Shown here: piece after piece, positions 20,889 through 29,685 of the stretch
How positions within the stretch are numbered: the stretch's first letter is position 1
How the letters are laid out: every line of letters starts with the position of its first letter
Source: Prosthecochloris marina
Lineage (GTDB): Bacteria > Bacteroidota > Chlorobiia > Chlorobiales > Chlorobiaceae
DNA: 64,000 nt
Direction of reading: 5' to 3'
Assembly (NCBI RefSeq): GCF_003182595.1
Contig: NZ_PDNZ01000005.1
Location: forward strand, 177,209 to 241,208
Translations under genes and position numbers: made by a program
The notes under the pieces: model-generated
What the model saw: the letters and a program-made list of their open reading frames with translations, nothing else
What the model was told of the DNA's origin: nothing
The model's database searches: none

Positions 20889-21120
20889 TGGGGGGAGAAT
20901 AAACATGATTTTCGTTGCTATGTGAAATATATCATACAGGTTAGAGTGAAGCAAACCTGGTGAAAGTCTGTTATGGCTGCTTATGGTACAGAAGGTAGGC
21001 TTTTTACTGTCTCATTTGGGTGTGTGCGGTTATGGAACAGTTGTGTTGTTATGGGGCGCTTGACTTCATTTCTTTATGCTTCAAAGCAACAATAACGGGC
21101 TGAATATATAGGTGGAAGGT

Positions 21121-21138
21121 TTGGTATGATATTTGCCT
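21121..21138 (+). promoter_or_regulatory. Sigma-54 (-24/-12) promoter
   Basis: TTGGTATGATATTTGCCT (21121-21138) matches the RpoN consensus TGGCACG-N4-TTGCW. The invariant GG (21123-21124) and GC (21135-21136) are separated by exactly 10 bases. Transcription should start near 21148, about 40 bases before the 72-aa gene at 21187. The divergent gene encodes a sigma-54 activator. Confidence 0.72.
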
Positions 21139-21186
21139 CATGGTTGTAAAAGGTTTTTTCATAATTGCAAATAACCGGAGATAACC

Positions 21187-21405
21187 ATGTTGCCTATTGA
21201 AAAAATAGAGGAGATTCATAGTAAGCTTGATGTATTACAGAAACTCATTGATAAGATACAGTCAGATGAAAATTCTTTTTCTGGTTTGGTTCCTGATGAT
21301 CACAGGCGGGTAGAAGAACTTCTTGATGCATTGCATGAAGACATTGAGGTTCTTGAAAAAGGCGCTGAAGTGATTGCAGGTATCATGGCGGGAACAGGGC
21401 ATTAG
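21187..21405 (+). CDS. Small helical protein, predicted sigma-54-dependent
   Basis: A 72-aa protein of unknown function. It is soluble and highly charged, with heptad-like Leu/Ile spacing (IEKIEEIHSKLDVLQKLIDKI) and a second helix (RRVEELLDALHEDIEVLEKG), suggesting a helical hairpin or coiled coil. It has no cysteines and no signal peptide. The start is well supported by CCGGAG eight bases upstream of the ATG. It is monocistronic, lies behind a -24/-12 promoter and is divergent from the sigma-54 regulator. I recognise no family. Confidence 0.75.
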   Translation: MLPIEKIEEIHSKLDVLQKLIDKIQSDENSFSGLVPDDHRRVEELLDALHEDIEVLEKGAEVIAGIMAGTGH

Positions 21406-21454
21406 GGCGCAGGGCTGCGAATCAGGATATCAGGATAACATACTGAAGGGATGC

Positions 21455-22327
21455 TTATTTGATATTCAATGTGATTGTAAACAGTTGATTTTTTGTTTCA
21501 TTGACCAGAAGTAAGTTTTCATTGTCGGTGAAAACAATAGATTCTATCTGTCCTGCACCTTTCAGCTCCACTTTTAGTTTTCTGCCTGAAAAAAAATCAT
21601 CATCCGGAAAATCGTAAAAAATCCAAAGTGATTTGTAGGTGAGCACAGCCAGGATTTGTTCATCATCCGATATATCGGCAGCCGTAACATAGCCCTCTAT
21701 TGGGAAAGAGGTTACAAGAGTCAGGTCATTCACTGTATTTTTTTCTTTCCTGTCAAGGCGGTAGAGGGTCGTTGAGGCATCAAACAGCCTTTTGGTAAGC
21801 AAGTGGAGTTTCTTTTTAAAGATGAAAGCGGCTTCGCAATCATAGATCAGTCTGTCGGGAGAAGAGTGCTCCTGATCGGGATAGCGTACACGAATCAGTT
21901 CTGCTTTTTCTGAGACACTGCTGGTGAGATGTGGTTCAGGTATCGTATAAATTTGCAGCTCTTTTCTTCGGCTGTAGTTATTGCCTACATCGCAGATATA
22001 AAGTTTTCCCGAATGGTCTATCGCCAAGGCTTCCCAGTCTCTGTTTCGAGCACCAGGGATCGGGATACTTTGACCCGATGCGGAAACTACCTTGCCCTGG
22101 GCGTTGATCGGCACAATTGCCGCCGGGTTTCCGGAATCATTTACTGCCCAGTATACCTCCTTCTGATTCGGACTTTTTGCCAGGCCGGAGATTTCAAGAC
22201 CGGCGCTTTTTTCAACATGACCGACAGGGGTGAGGGAAAGAGAGAGGTAACTGTTTTCCTTGTTGCTGCATCCTGATACAGCAAGGCTGATGAGTATGGA
22301 GAAAAGCAGCGTGGCTATCAGTTGCAT
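21455..22327 (-). CDS. Putative lipoprotein with beta-propeller-like fold
   Basis: About 290 aa. I start it at ATG 22327, not at the longest frame (22429), because this gives a lipoprotein signal MQLIATLLFSILISLAVSGC with a lipobox ending in Cys20. The mature part has blade-like repeats (WAVNDSGNPAAI, DWEALAIDHSGKLYICDVGNN, YVTAADISDDEQILAVLTY) resembling phytase-like or SdiA-regulated propeller proteins. It is probably anchored at the outer or inner membrane facing the periplasm. The function is unknown. A second propeller-type exported protein lies at 28659-29579. Confidence 0.7.
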   Translation of the reverse strand: MQLIATLLFSILISLAVSGCSNKENSYLSLSLTPVGHVEKSAGLEISGLAKSPNQKEVYWAVNDSGNPAAIVPINAQGKVVSASGQSIPIPGARNRDWEALAIDHSGKLYICDVGNNYSRRKELQIYTIPEPHLTSSVSEKAELIRVRYPDQEHSSPDRLIYDCEAAFIFKKKLHLLTKRLFDASTTLYRLDRKEKNTVNDLTLVTSFPIEGYVTAADISDDEQILAVLTYKSLWIFYDFPDDDFFSGRKLKVELKGAGQIESIVFTDNENLLLVNETKNQLFTITLNIK

Positions 22328-22454
22328 CGCGTTCGTTACAAGAGGATGAGGGAAACCATATAATCTGAGTTCGGGATCGATTGTATCGGCAAACTTCGAA
22401 AAAATATTACAAACAGGGACCGGAAACAAGCTTTACTCTGAGATACGGTCCATT

Positions 22455-22820
22455 TCAGCATTCCGTAACCGTTTGTTTTCTCTCGCCGCAGATAAAACAG
22501 CGATAACTCCCCGGACCTTGTTGATTGCCGAGATGAGCATGCAGTGCCCGAAGCAGCTCATCGATTTCTCGAAGAAGATGGCGGTGCTCAAATGCAAGAG
22601 AAATAAGAAAAAGGGGAAAGGTGATATGTTCCCTTCTCAGCTTTTTCAGAACGTTTCCCATTGCTCTTGTAACGTGCGGGAACCAGTGGGTGTACAGGGG
22701 TTTTACTTCTGTTTCGTTTGTGCTATCGTGAGTAACTTTATAGTCACATGAAAAGAAAAAATCTTGGCTGTTTGTCCATTCTATGACTATACGGTAGGGT
22801 TTTACTTCATGCTGCGACAT
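22455..22820 (-). CDS. Hypothetical protein with C-terminal Cys cluster
   Basis: A protein of about 121 aa that I do not recognise. It has no signal peptide or membrane helix. The N-terminal half has mixed strand character (KPYRIVIEWTNSQDFFFSCDYKV), the middle is helical with many His and Arg, and the C-terminus CFICGERKQTVTEC could bind a metal. ATG 22820 is preferred to GTG 22826. Same-strand neighbours are the lipoprotein and trmH, but no operon is obvious. Confidence 0.6.
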   Translation of the reverse strand: MSQHEVKPYRIVIEWTNSQDFFFSCDYKVTHDSTNETEVKPLYTHWFPHVTRAMGNVLKKLRREHITFPLFLISLAFEHRHLLREIDELLRALHAHLGNQQGPGSYRCFICGERKQTVTEC

Positions 22821-22939
22821 AAGCACAGTGGAAAAAGTTGCCGGGCGGGTAAACGAACTCTTTTTCTTTTATATACAAAGATTTCCCTTTGCTTGCGAGG
22901 CGCGATTGTTACACTTCGGTTAACTGTCTTCGGAAAAGG

Positions 22940-23593
22940 TCAGGTCTGAATGATCTTCCCGTCGCTGTCGAGTTCAGGATAAGGACGGCCCAACCGGGCC
23001 ATTTTTTTACTGATAGCAGGGTAGGAAAGTTCAAAGAGACGCTTTTTCATATATTCAACTGGAAGTCTTGGATTGCTGTAAAATCCGGCTTGAACTCTCT
23101 GGCGCTGAGCCTCGAAGAGGATGACAGCAGCAGCTACAGAGACATTGAGTGATTCAACCATGCCTTGCATGGGAACATAAATGAAATGGTCAGCCTGCGA
23201 TGTTGCACTTTCAGAAGGTCCGAAGAGTTCCGCTCCCATGACAATCGCAGTCGGTTTTGCGAAGTCGATAGCTCTGAAATTGACCGCTTCCTCATTATAA
23301 TGAGCAACAAGGATTTGCATCTTTTGACTTCTAAGGGTTTGATAGGCGGTCTCTATATTTTCATGCAAAACAAGGTTCACCCACTTATTTGAGCCTCTTG
23401 CCGCTTTCTGACGGTTTTGTATGACATCGCTGTTTGACACTGCGTGTATGGTTTCGATGCCAACAGCATCACAGCTTCTTATAATTGCAGATAAGTTGTG
23501 AGGTTTGTTCACATTATCCATAAGGACCGTCAGGTCAGGCTGTCTTAGAGAAAGGAGCTTTTTGATTTTGAAAAAGCGTTCAGGACTGATCAA
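22940..23593 (-). CDS. trmH: tRNA (guanosine(18)-2'-O)-methyltransferase
   Basis: A 217-aa SPOUT-class methyltransferase. It has TrmH motif 1 (NVNKPHNLSAIIRSCDAVG), motif 2 (AIVMGAELFGPS) and the knot motif (IYVPMQGMVESLNVSVAAAVILFEA). It 2'-O-methylates G18 in the D-loop of tRNAs. The 217-aa length fits the gamma-type TrmH with a C-terminal extension. The start is TTG; no ATG lies near the conserved N-terminus. It is divergent from the asmA-like gene. Confidence 0.92.
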   Translation of the reverse strand: MISPERFFKIKKLLSLRQPDLTVLMDNVNKPHNLSAIIRSCDAVGIETIHAVSNSDVIQNRQKAARGSNKWVNLVLHENIETAYQTLRSQKMQILVAHYNEEAVNFRAIDFAKPTAIVMGAELFGPSESATSQADHFIYVPMQGMVESLNVSVAAAVILFEAQRQRVQAGFYSNPRLPVEYMKKRLFELSYPAISKKMARLGRPYPELDSDGKIIQT

Positions 23594-23715
23594 TGGTAGC
23601 TTGGGTTTTTTGATTTTTTCTGTTTTCGACCAGGATTGTTTGCCGTCAGAAAAGATTGTAACCTTAAATTTACTTTTTTTGAAATAAAAGCTGCAACCCG
23701 TTTAATCTTACCAAG

Positions 23716-26493
23716 ATGAGGAAGTTTCTCAAGTTTTTTCTGGTATTGCTGGTTTTGTTTGCAGGGTTAATTTCCGTTTTTCTTCAGGTTCTGAAACCTC
23801 GTCTGAGCGATTTCACCAAAGAGGTCCTGAACAACTTTTTAGAAGCAAAGGTCGATTACCGGGGAGCGGATATATCTCTTTTCAGGGCTTTTCCTGGAGT
23901 AAGCATCACTTTTCATGATCTGCAGGTTACGACGAAGAGTGCTGAAAGCAGTGATACGTTGGGGACAGCAGACCGCTTTTCCGTTGCTTTCGATCCATTG
24001 TCGGTTTTTTCAGGAGAACTCAAGGTTCATTCACTGAGAATTGAAAGGCCAAAGATAACTGTCGAGATGGATGGTGCCGGCAACAACAATTGGGATATTT
24101 TTTCACAAGCTGCTGCACGACAAGATGCTCAGAATACAGCCGATTTCGCTTTTTCTTTACGCGATTTCAAGATAAAAGACGGAATCATAGCATTCTATGA
24201 CGGAGCCAATGGAAACAGTGTGCTTGTCGATGGTTTGAATCATGAAATGAAAGGGCGGTTAAGCAGCGGTTTATCGACATTGGTAACAAACAATACTGTA
24301 AAGAGTCTTAGTGTGGCTGTCGGAGGTGTATCTCGGTTACAGGATGTCAAAGCTTCGTTCGGTGCGGAAATTGTTGCTGATCTTGAAAAGAAAAAGTTCA
24401 TACTCAAAGATAACCGTTTGGTGCTCAATGATCTCGGTCTTATGTTCAGCGGGGCGGTTTCTCTGTTCGAAAACGCTATCGACACAGATCTTGATTTCAA
24501 AGCCGAAAAAGCGACTCTGAAAGAGTTTCTTTCTCTCGTGCCGGTGGTTTATGAGCGTAACTATGAAAAAATTGATGCCGAAGGTGTTATTTCTCTGTCA
24601 GGTCATGTGAAGGGGCTTTATAAAGATAATCAGCTGCCTGCCTTCAGGCTGGATTTGGAGGTAAGCAATGGCAATTTCGGCTATAAAGACGTTCCGATAA
24701 GGGTCGAAGAGGTTGATTTCAAGGGAGGTATAGAAAACCCGGGCGGCAGTGCTGATAAAACTGTTCTCTTTGTTCCTGAGTTCAACCTGAAAGTAAACGG
24801 TCGGCCTGTTATCATGACGCTCGGTGTGAGTACACCATTTTCCGACCCTTTTTTCGATATGGCTATCGATGGTTCGATCGATCTTGCCGATGTTCAACGG
24901 ATTTTTCGGATCAAAGATATGGACCTTACCGGCGATATACGATCAGATATCGTTGTTAAAGGGAGGCTTTCAGCTTTTAATGCAGGCGTTTCGGGATCAG
25001 GAGCGGCTGAAGCTTATGGATCGGTTACAGCAAAAGGCATTACCATCGCATCCGAAAAGTTTACTCCTGATGTTGCGATATCATCGGCACAACTCAACCT
25101 TTCGCCCGGTTATCTGGACCTTGTCGAGCTGCGCATGAAAACCGGGAAAAGTGACTTTGCCGCAAATGGCAGGCTGGAGAATTATATCGCATATATCATG
25201 AAAAAAGGAAAACTAACGGGAACTGCAGATGTTCGTTCAACTTTTGTGCAGCTCGATGAGTTTCGCAATCTGCAAGAAGAGAAAATGGCTGTAATGCTTC
25301 CTGACAATTTATCCATGAAAATCAATGGAACTTTTGACCGTGTAAGGTTCGATGACATGCTGTTCGAGGGTGTAAATGGATCAATCGTTCTCGAGGAAGA
25401 AAAGCTTGATTTCAACGACATCAATGCAGAGACTCTTGGGGGAAAGGTTTCTATCAATGGGTTTTACAATACGAAAGGGGGAAAAACGGACACGGATTTC
25501 AGCATTAGTGCGACCGAAATGAATATCGTGCGTTCCTATGAATCACTGGAATTACTCGAAAAGGTGGCTCCTGTGGCCGAATATGCGAAAGGTGATGTCT
25601 CGGCCAAGCTCACAATGCGTTCGCATTTGGATGATGATCTGAAGCCTGTTCCTGAATCGATTTCAGGCAAGGGCAGGGTGGAAACGAAGGGATTGCTTGT
25701 CGAAGATTTTCCACCGATCCGTAAACTGGCACTGCTTCTTGACGTCGATGCTCTCGATACCCTTAGAATTCCGGAGACTGCGGTTGATTTTGCCATCGAC
25801 AAAGGGTTTGTAGAGACAGCGCCATTTTCTTTCAGGGTCAATGATATCAGGTTACACGCTTCAGGCGTTACCGGCTTTGATAAAAGTCTTGACTGGAAAA
25901 TAGGGCTTGAAATTCCCAGGAAATATATTGGAAAAGCAGGATCGAAAACCATCGCCGGTTTGCTTGAGAAACTTCCGTCGGAAAGTATGGAAATCTCCCT
26001 TCCGGATACGGTCGTTGTCGATGCTGTGTTGAAGGGGTCGGTTAAAGAGCCTGAAATAGAGCTTGATCTGGGAAAAACGTCCAAACGTATTGCAGCGCGT
26101 TTGAAGGAGCGTATGCGGCAGACAATCGCTGATGAGCTTCGTGGCAGGTTTCTGCCAGAGCAGGAGGGAGATATCGCTGTTGGAGACAGCGGGAATGTTG
26201 CGGATATTCTGGAAAAAACAGCAGGCGACATTCTTTTCAACAGGAAGGGGGCTCGGAAAGATACAGCCGACACGCCGGAAAAAGAAGAAGGTACGTTACC
26301 TTCATTTATTGAAAACATTTTTGCTCCTTCAAAGAAAATGCCCCATGGACAAGAGACGGCTCGTGGCACAAGTATTACCGCAGACAGTACAGAAAAGAGT
26401 GGCGGTAGTGATGAGCCGGGCGACACAATAGGGGTAAACATCGGTGTTGACAGCGTTGAGGGAAAAAAGAGTATCATTGAGCTGTTCCAATGA
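23716..26493 (+). CDS. AsmA-family protein
   Basis: A 925-aa protein with an N-terminal membrane helix (residues ~5-24) and a long beta-rich periplasmic region. The AsmA signature is present at the N-terminus (DFTKEVLNNFLEAKVDYRGADISLFRAFPGVSITFHDLQV) and in the C-terminal AsmA_2-like part. Such proteins are bridge-like factors linked to lipid transport and outer-membrane assembly. The last ~110 residues are low-complexity and charged. A weak hairpin follows the stop. The precise role is unassigned. Confidence 0.85.
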   Translation: MRKFLKFFLVLLVLFAGLISVFLQVLKPRLSDFTKEVLNNFLEAKVDYRGADISLFRAFPGVSITFHDLQVTTKSAESSDTLGTADRFSVAFDPLSVFSGELKVHSLRIERPKITVEMDGAGNNNWDIFSQAAARQDAQNTADFAFSLRDFKIKDGIIAFYDGANGNSVLVDGLNHEMKGRLSSGLSTLVTNNTVKSLSVAVGGVSRLQDVKASFGAEIVADLEKKKFILKDNRLVLNDLGLMFSGAVSLFENAIDTDLDFKAEKATLKEFLSLVPVVYERNYEKIDAEGVISLSGHVKGLYKDNQLPAFRLDLEVSNGNFGYKDVPIRVEEVDFKGGIENPGGSADKTVLFVPEFNLKVNGRPVIMTLGVSTPFSDPFFDMAIDGSIDLADVQRIFRIKDMDLTGDIRSDIVVKGRLSAFNAGVSGSGAAEAYGSVTAKGITIASEKFTPDVAISSAQLNLSPGYLDLVELRMKTGKSDFAANGRLENYIAYIMKKGKLTGTADVRSTFVQLDEFRNLQEEKMAVMLPDNLSMKINGTFDRVRFDDMLFEGVNGSIVLEEEKLDFNDINAETLGGKVSINGFYNTKGGKTDTDFSISATEMNIVRSYESLELLEKVAPVAEYAKGDVSAKLTMRSHLDDDLKPVPESISGKGRVETKGLLVEDFPPIRKLALLLDVDALDTLRIPETAVDFAIDKGFVETAPFSFRVNDIRLHASGVTGFDKSLDWKIGLEIPRKYIGKAGSKTIAGLLEKLPSESMEISLPDTVVVDAVLKGSVKEPEIELDLGKTSKRIAARLKERMRQTIADELRGRFLPEQEGDIAVGDSGNVADILEKTAGDILFNRKGARKDTADTPEKEEGTLPSFIENIFAPSKKMPHGQETARGTSITADSTEKSGGSDEPGDTIGVNIGVDSVEGKKSIIELFQ

Positions 26494-26511
26494 ACCATGA
26501 TATTTCAGAAG

Positions 26512-26538
26512 AACGCTCGAAAGACCGCAAGCGTTTTT
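26512..26538 (+). terminator. Weak terminator after the AsmA-like gene
   Basis: A 6-bp stem, AACGCT (26512-26517) with AGCGTT (26530-26535), has a 12-nt loop and is followed by TTTC. It is 18 bases after the stop. The short stem makes it uncertain. Confidence 0.4.
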
Positions 26539-26656
26539 CATGAAGACAGTTTTCAGGAAGTTCACAAGGTTGCCGTTATCATGCAGAAGTTTATTCCTTA
26601 CATTTTTGCTTGACAAGTGAGGCTTTTATTGGTTAATAACGTGCAGAGGGAATGCA

Positions 26657-27358
26657 ATGCAATGGCTTTACTGTGATTTTCATATTCACACAACGTGGAG
26701 TGACGGCCAATGTTCCCTCGACAGGGTCGTCGAGTTATATGGGACGGCTGGATTTGACGTTATCGCGATTACAGACCATGTGCTCGACAGCAAAAGTATC
26801 ATAAAAAGCGGAAAAAGAGAGGCCGAACTCCGTGCTGTCAGTAGAGAGGGTTTTTCCGGTTATCAGCAGGCCTTATGGGCGGCGGCCAGGAGGGCCTGGG
26901 AGAAGTATGCCATGCTGTTGATTCCGGGGATTGAAATAACAAACAATACATCCCGTTATCACATTCTTGCGCTCGATGTCAAGGACTATATATCTCCGGA
27001 TCTCGATGTCGATACCATCATTGAGAAAACAAGAGCGCAGCAGGGTATTTCCGTTGCGTGTCATCCCTACGTGAGAAATCATTCGGGTGAAGATCCTTCG
27101 GTACATCTTTGGAAAAACCACGAAAGGCTTGCGACAATGTTCGATGCCTGGGAGGTTGCGAACCGTGATGATCTCTTTAATGTTGTTGGTTTGAAAAAGT
27201 TTAATTATATCGCTAATTCAGATTTTCACGAAGAACGACATTTGCTTTCCTGGAAAACGCTGCTGAGATGTGAAAAAAACATCGAGGCGGTCAAGGAGGC
27301 AATAAGAAACAATGACAGAGTATCTCTTTTTCTTTACAGAGGCGGAAAAATCAAATGA
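26657..27358 (+). CDS. PHP-domain phosphoesterase
   Basis: A 233-aa PHP metal-dependent hydrolase. Metal-ligand motifs are in order: DFHIHTTWSDG, ITDH, PGIEITN, CHPYVRN and NSDFHEE. Family members include histidinol phosphatase-like and 3',5'-nucleoside bisphosphate phosphatases; the substrate is not clear. It is soluble and cytoplasmic. The next gene, a metallophosphoesterase, starts 30 bases later on the same strand, so the two probably form an operon of metal-dependent phosphoesterases. Confidence 0.85.
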   Translation: MQWLYCDFHIHTTWSDGQCSLDRVVELYGTAGFDVIAITDHVLDSKSIIKSGKREAELRAVSREGFSGYQQALWAAARRAWEKYAMLLIPGIEITNNTSRYHILALDVKDYISPDLDVDTIIEKTRAQQGISVACHPYVRNHSGEDPSVHLWKNHERLATMFDAWEVANRDDLFNVVGLKKFNYIANSDFHEERHLLSWKTLLRCEKNIEAVKEAIRNNDRVSLFLYRGGKIK

Positions 27359-27388
27359 TCTGCCGTTTTCAGGCGGGGCGGGCAGGGT

Positions 27389-28468
27389 ATGAAGCTGCTT
27401 AACAACAATGACAAGCATCCGCATCTCGAACGTCTGCTGGAAAGGTCAAAAAATATCGATCTTGACGGGGAATCGAGGATTCTGATCCTGAGCGATTTGC
27501 ATATGGGCAACGGGGGGAGACGTGACGAGTTCAGGCACAATGCTGCTCTTGTCGATGCTGTTATGAGCAAGTATTACCTTCCGGAAAAGTACAGCCTTAT
27601 TCTCAATGGTGATATTGAAGAACTTTTTAAGTTTCCTCTCGATGATATCGTTGCTCAATGGCGGCATATTTATCAACTTTTTCTTCGTTTTAACGAAACA
27701 GGCTTTTTTTTAAGAACCATTGGGAACCACGATGCTTCGCTTCAGGATGAAAAAGATTACCTGTTGGCGCCTTTTCTGCTGGAATCACTGAAACTGTCCT
27801 ATCGTCAAGAGAACATTCTGGTTTTTCACGGTCACCAAGCATCGGTTTTCCTCTGGGAGACATATCCGGTTGTCAGCCGTTCGATAGTCTGGTTTTTACG
27901 CTACGTAGCAAAACCGTTCGGTATCAGGAATTTTTCAATTGCTTATAATAGCCGTCGCCGTTTCGCAATTGAAAAATCGATCTATGATTTTTCCAATAAC
28001 GCGAAAATTGTTTCGGTTATCGGTCATACACATCGCCCTCTTTTTGAATCGCTTTCCAAGGTTGATTATCTCAACTATCGGATTGAAGAGCTTTGCCGTG
28101 CGTTTCCTGCAGCACAAAAGCAAGAAAGGGAGATAATACAAGATAAAATATCGACTCTCAAGGAAGAGCTCGCTGCCTGTTACGAGCAGGGGAAAAAAAT
28201 CGGTTTGCGTAGCGGGGTATACAATAACCTGACTATACCCAGTGTTTTTAATTCAGGGTGCGCTATTGGCAAGAGGGGAATCACCGCACTGGAGATAGAC
28301 CACGAAAAGATACGCCTTGTTTACTGGTATAACGGTAAACAGAGCCGGAAATTTTTAAGTGATCGTGACAGCCGTCCGATACGACTTGATGGAACAAGTT
28401 ATTACAGGATTGTGTTGAATGAAGATCACCTTGATTATGTTTTTTCCCGTTTGCATCTGTTGGCGTGA
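27389..28468 (+). CDS. Calcineurin-like metallophosphoesterase
   Basis: A 359-aa protein with the full binuclear metallophosphoesterase motif set: LSDLHMGNG, LNGDIEELF, TIGNHD, VFHGHQ and IGHTHRPLF. It loosely resembles the LpxH/UDP-diacylglucosamine hydrolase group but is longer, with a helical insert around residues 215-270. The substrate is unknown. It is likely cotranscribed with the PHP gene just upstream. Confidence 0.85.
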   Translation: MKLLNNNDKHPHLERLLERSKNIDLDGESRILILSDLHMGNGGRRDEFRHNAALVDAVMSKYYLPEKYSLILNGDIEELFKFPLDDIVAQWRHIYQLFLRFNETGFFLRTIGNHDASLQDEKDYLLAPFLLESLKLSYRQENILVFHGHQASVFLWETYPVVSRSIVWFLRYVAKPFGIRNFSIAYNSRRRFAIEKSIYDFSNNAKIVSVIGHTHRPLFESLSKVDYLNYRIEELCRAFPAAQKQEREIIQDKISTLKEELAACYEQGKKIGLRSGVYNNLTIPSVFNSGCAIGKRGITALEIDHEKIRLVYWYNGKQSRKFLSDRDSRPIRLDGTSYYRIVLNEDHLDYVFSRLHLLA

Positions 28469-28658
28469 TTTTACTATGATATTCGCAAGAGCCCCCAGGT
28501 TTCGTTCTATAAAATCAAAGTAACTGTTTTAAAGGTCAAGCCGGAAAGTGACTGAAGAGAAAAGATGCTCTATCGAAAATATCATTCGCTAAATTAAACA
28601 CTTAATTCCGCAGACTGATTGCTTGACTTGTCTGCTAACTATGATATATATACCATAC

Positions 28659-29579
28659 ATGAAGCGCTTGCAGTTCTTTTTGTTTTTATGCATTTCCTTT
28701 TCTGTGTTTTTTTATGACTCTTTGTTTGCAGAGGAGTCCATGCTTTCGAGGTATGATCTCGGTAGTCCGGAAAATCATCTGAAACTCGCTCCCGTACTGA
28801 AAGAAATTTCAGGAATTGCCGTGACGGATGATAATCGATTGTTTGCTCATGATGATGAAAAAGGGACGGTTTATCAGCTTGACATGAAAAGTGGTAAAAT
28901 TATCAAGCGTTTTTCAATCTTTGAGAAACGCTGGTTTGGCCGGGAGCTTGTCATGGAAGACTTTGAGGACATTGCAGTTTTGGGCAAACGGTTTTATATG
29001 GTTTCCAGTGCCGGGGTGATTTACGAGTTTCGAGAGGGAAATGATGGAGAAAAGGTGGAGGCTGTCAGGCATGAAACATTTCTGAACGATCTCTACGACG
29101 TCGAAGGACTTTGCTATGATCCGGAGTCAGATGCATTGTTGCTTGCCTGTAAAGAATACCCGAAAGAGTTTTCATTGCAGCAGTTGGTCCTTGACAAAGA
29201 AAAATCAAAACTTAAGCAGAAGCCGGTTTATTCATTTTCACTGGAAAGCATGTCACTTGACAAAACCCCGAGGTTTCTTATTGACAGCAAGTTTTTGAAA
29301 AAAAAGAGTGCGAAGAAAAAATTCAAACCTTCGGCTATAGAACGTCATCCTCAGTCAGGGACATTTTTTGTCCTGGCGGCAAGAGGAAAGCTTCTTGTAG
29401 AAATTGATCCCCAAGGGAAGATTATCGATGTTGCCCGTCTTCCGTCAAAAGATCACGCTCAACCGGAAGGACTCGCTTTTACTGCCGATAATGAGATGCT
29501 GATCAGTAATGAAGGGGTTGGAGGAAATGCAACTTTGCTTAAGTATTCGATACGAAAACAGCGCTCATCTTTGCAGTAA
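28659..29579 (+). CDS. Exported SdiA-regulated-like beta-propeller protein
   Basis: About 306 aa from ATG 28659, which begins a signal peptide (MKRLQFFLFLCISFSVFF, cleavage after LFAEE-like residues); the frame is open further upstream to 28623. The mature part resembles the SdiA-regulated/phytase-like propeller family: EISGIAVTDDNRLFAHDDEKGTVYQ, YDVEGLCYDPESDALLLACKE and AQPEGLAFTADNEMLISNEG. Its periplasmic or surface function is unknown. It is followed by the kinase-like/barrel gene, 106 bases away. Confidence 0.78.
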   Translation: MKRLQFFLFLCISFSVFFYDSLFAEESMLSRYDLGSPENHLKLAPVLKEISGIAVTDDNRLFAHDDEKGTVYQLDMKSGKIIKRFSIFEKRWFGRELVMEDFEDIAVLGKRFYMVSSAGVIYEFREGNDGEKVEAVRHETFLNDLYDVEGLCYDPESDALLLACKEYPKEFSLQQLVLDKEKSKLKQKPVYSFSLESMSLDKTPRFLIDSKFLKKKSAKKKFKPSAIERHPQSGTFFVLAARGKLLVEIDPQGKIIDVARLPSKDHAQPEGLAFTADNEMLISNEGVGGNATLLKYSIRKQRSSLQ

Positions 29580-29685
29580 GTTGCTTTGAAAGGTTTTTTG
29601 TCACGAAACCTGTATATTTGTTGCTCTTATATTCATTTCATGATTTTTGGCAGGTCAGGGAAAGACTTTCAATATCGGGAACGTT

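Noticed and set aside
25536..26498. 320-aa minus-strand frame within the AsmA-like gene
   Set aside because: Its Ser/Pro/Arg-rich composition is typical of antisense shadows; the plus-strand frame has clear AsmA features.
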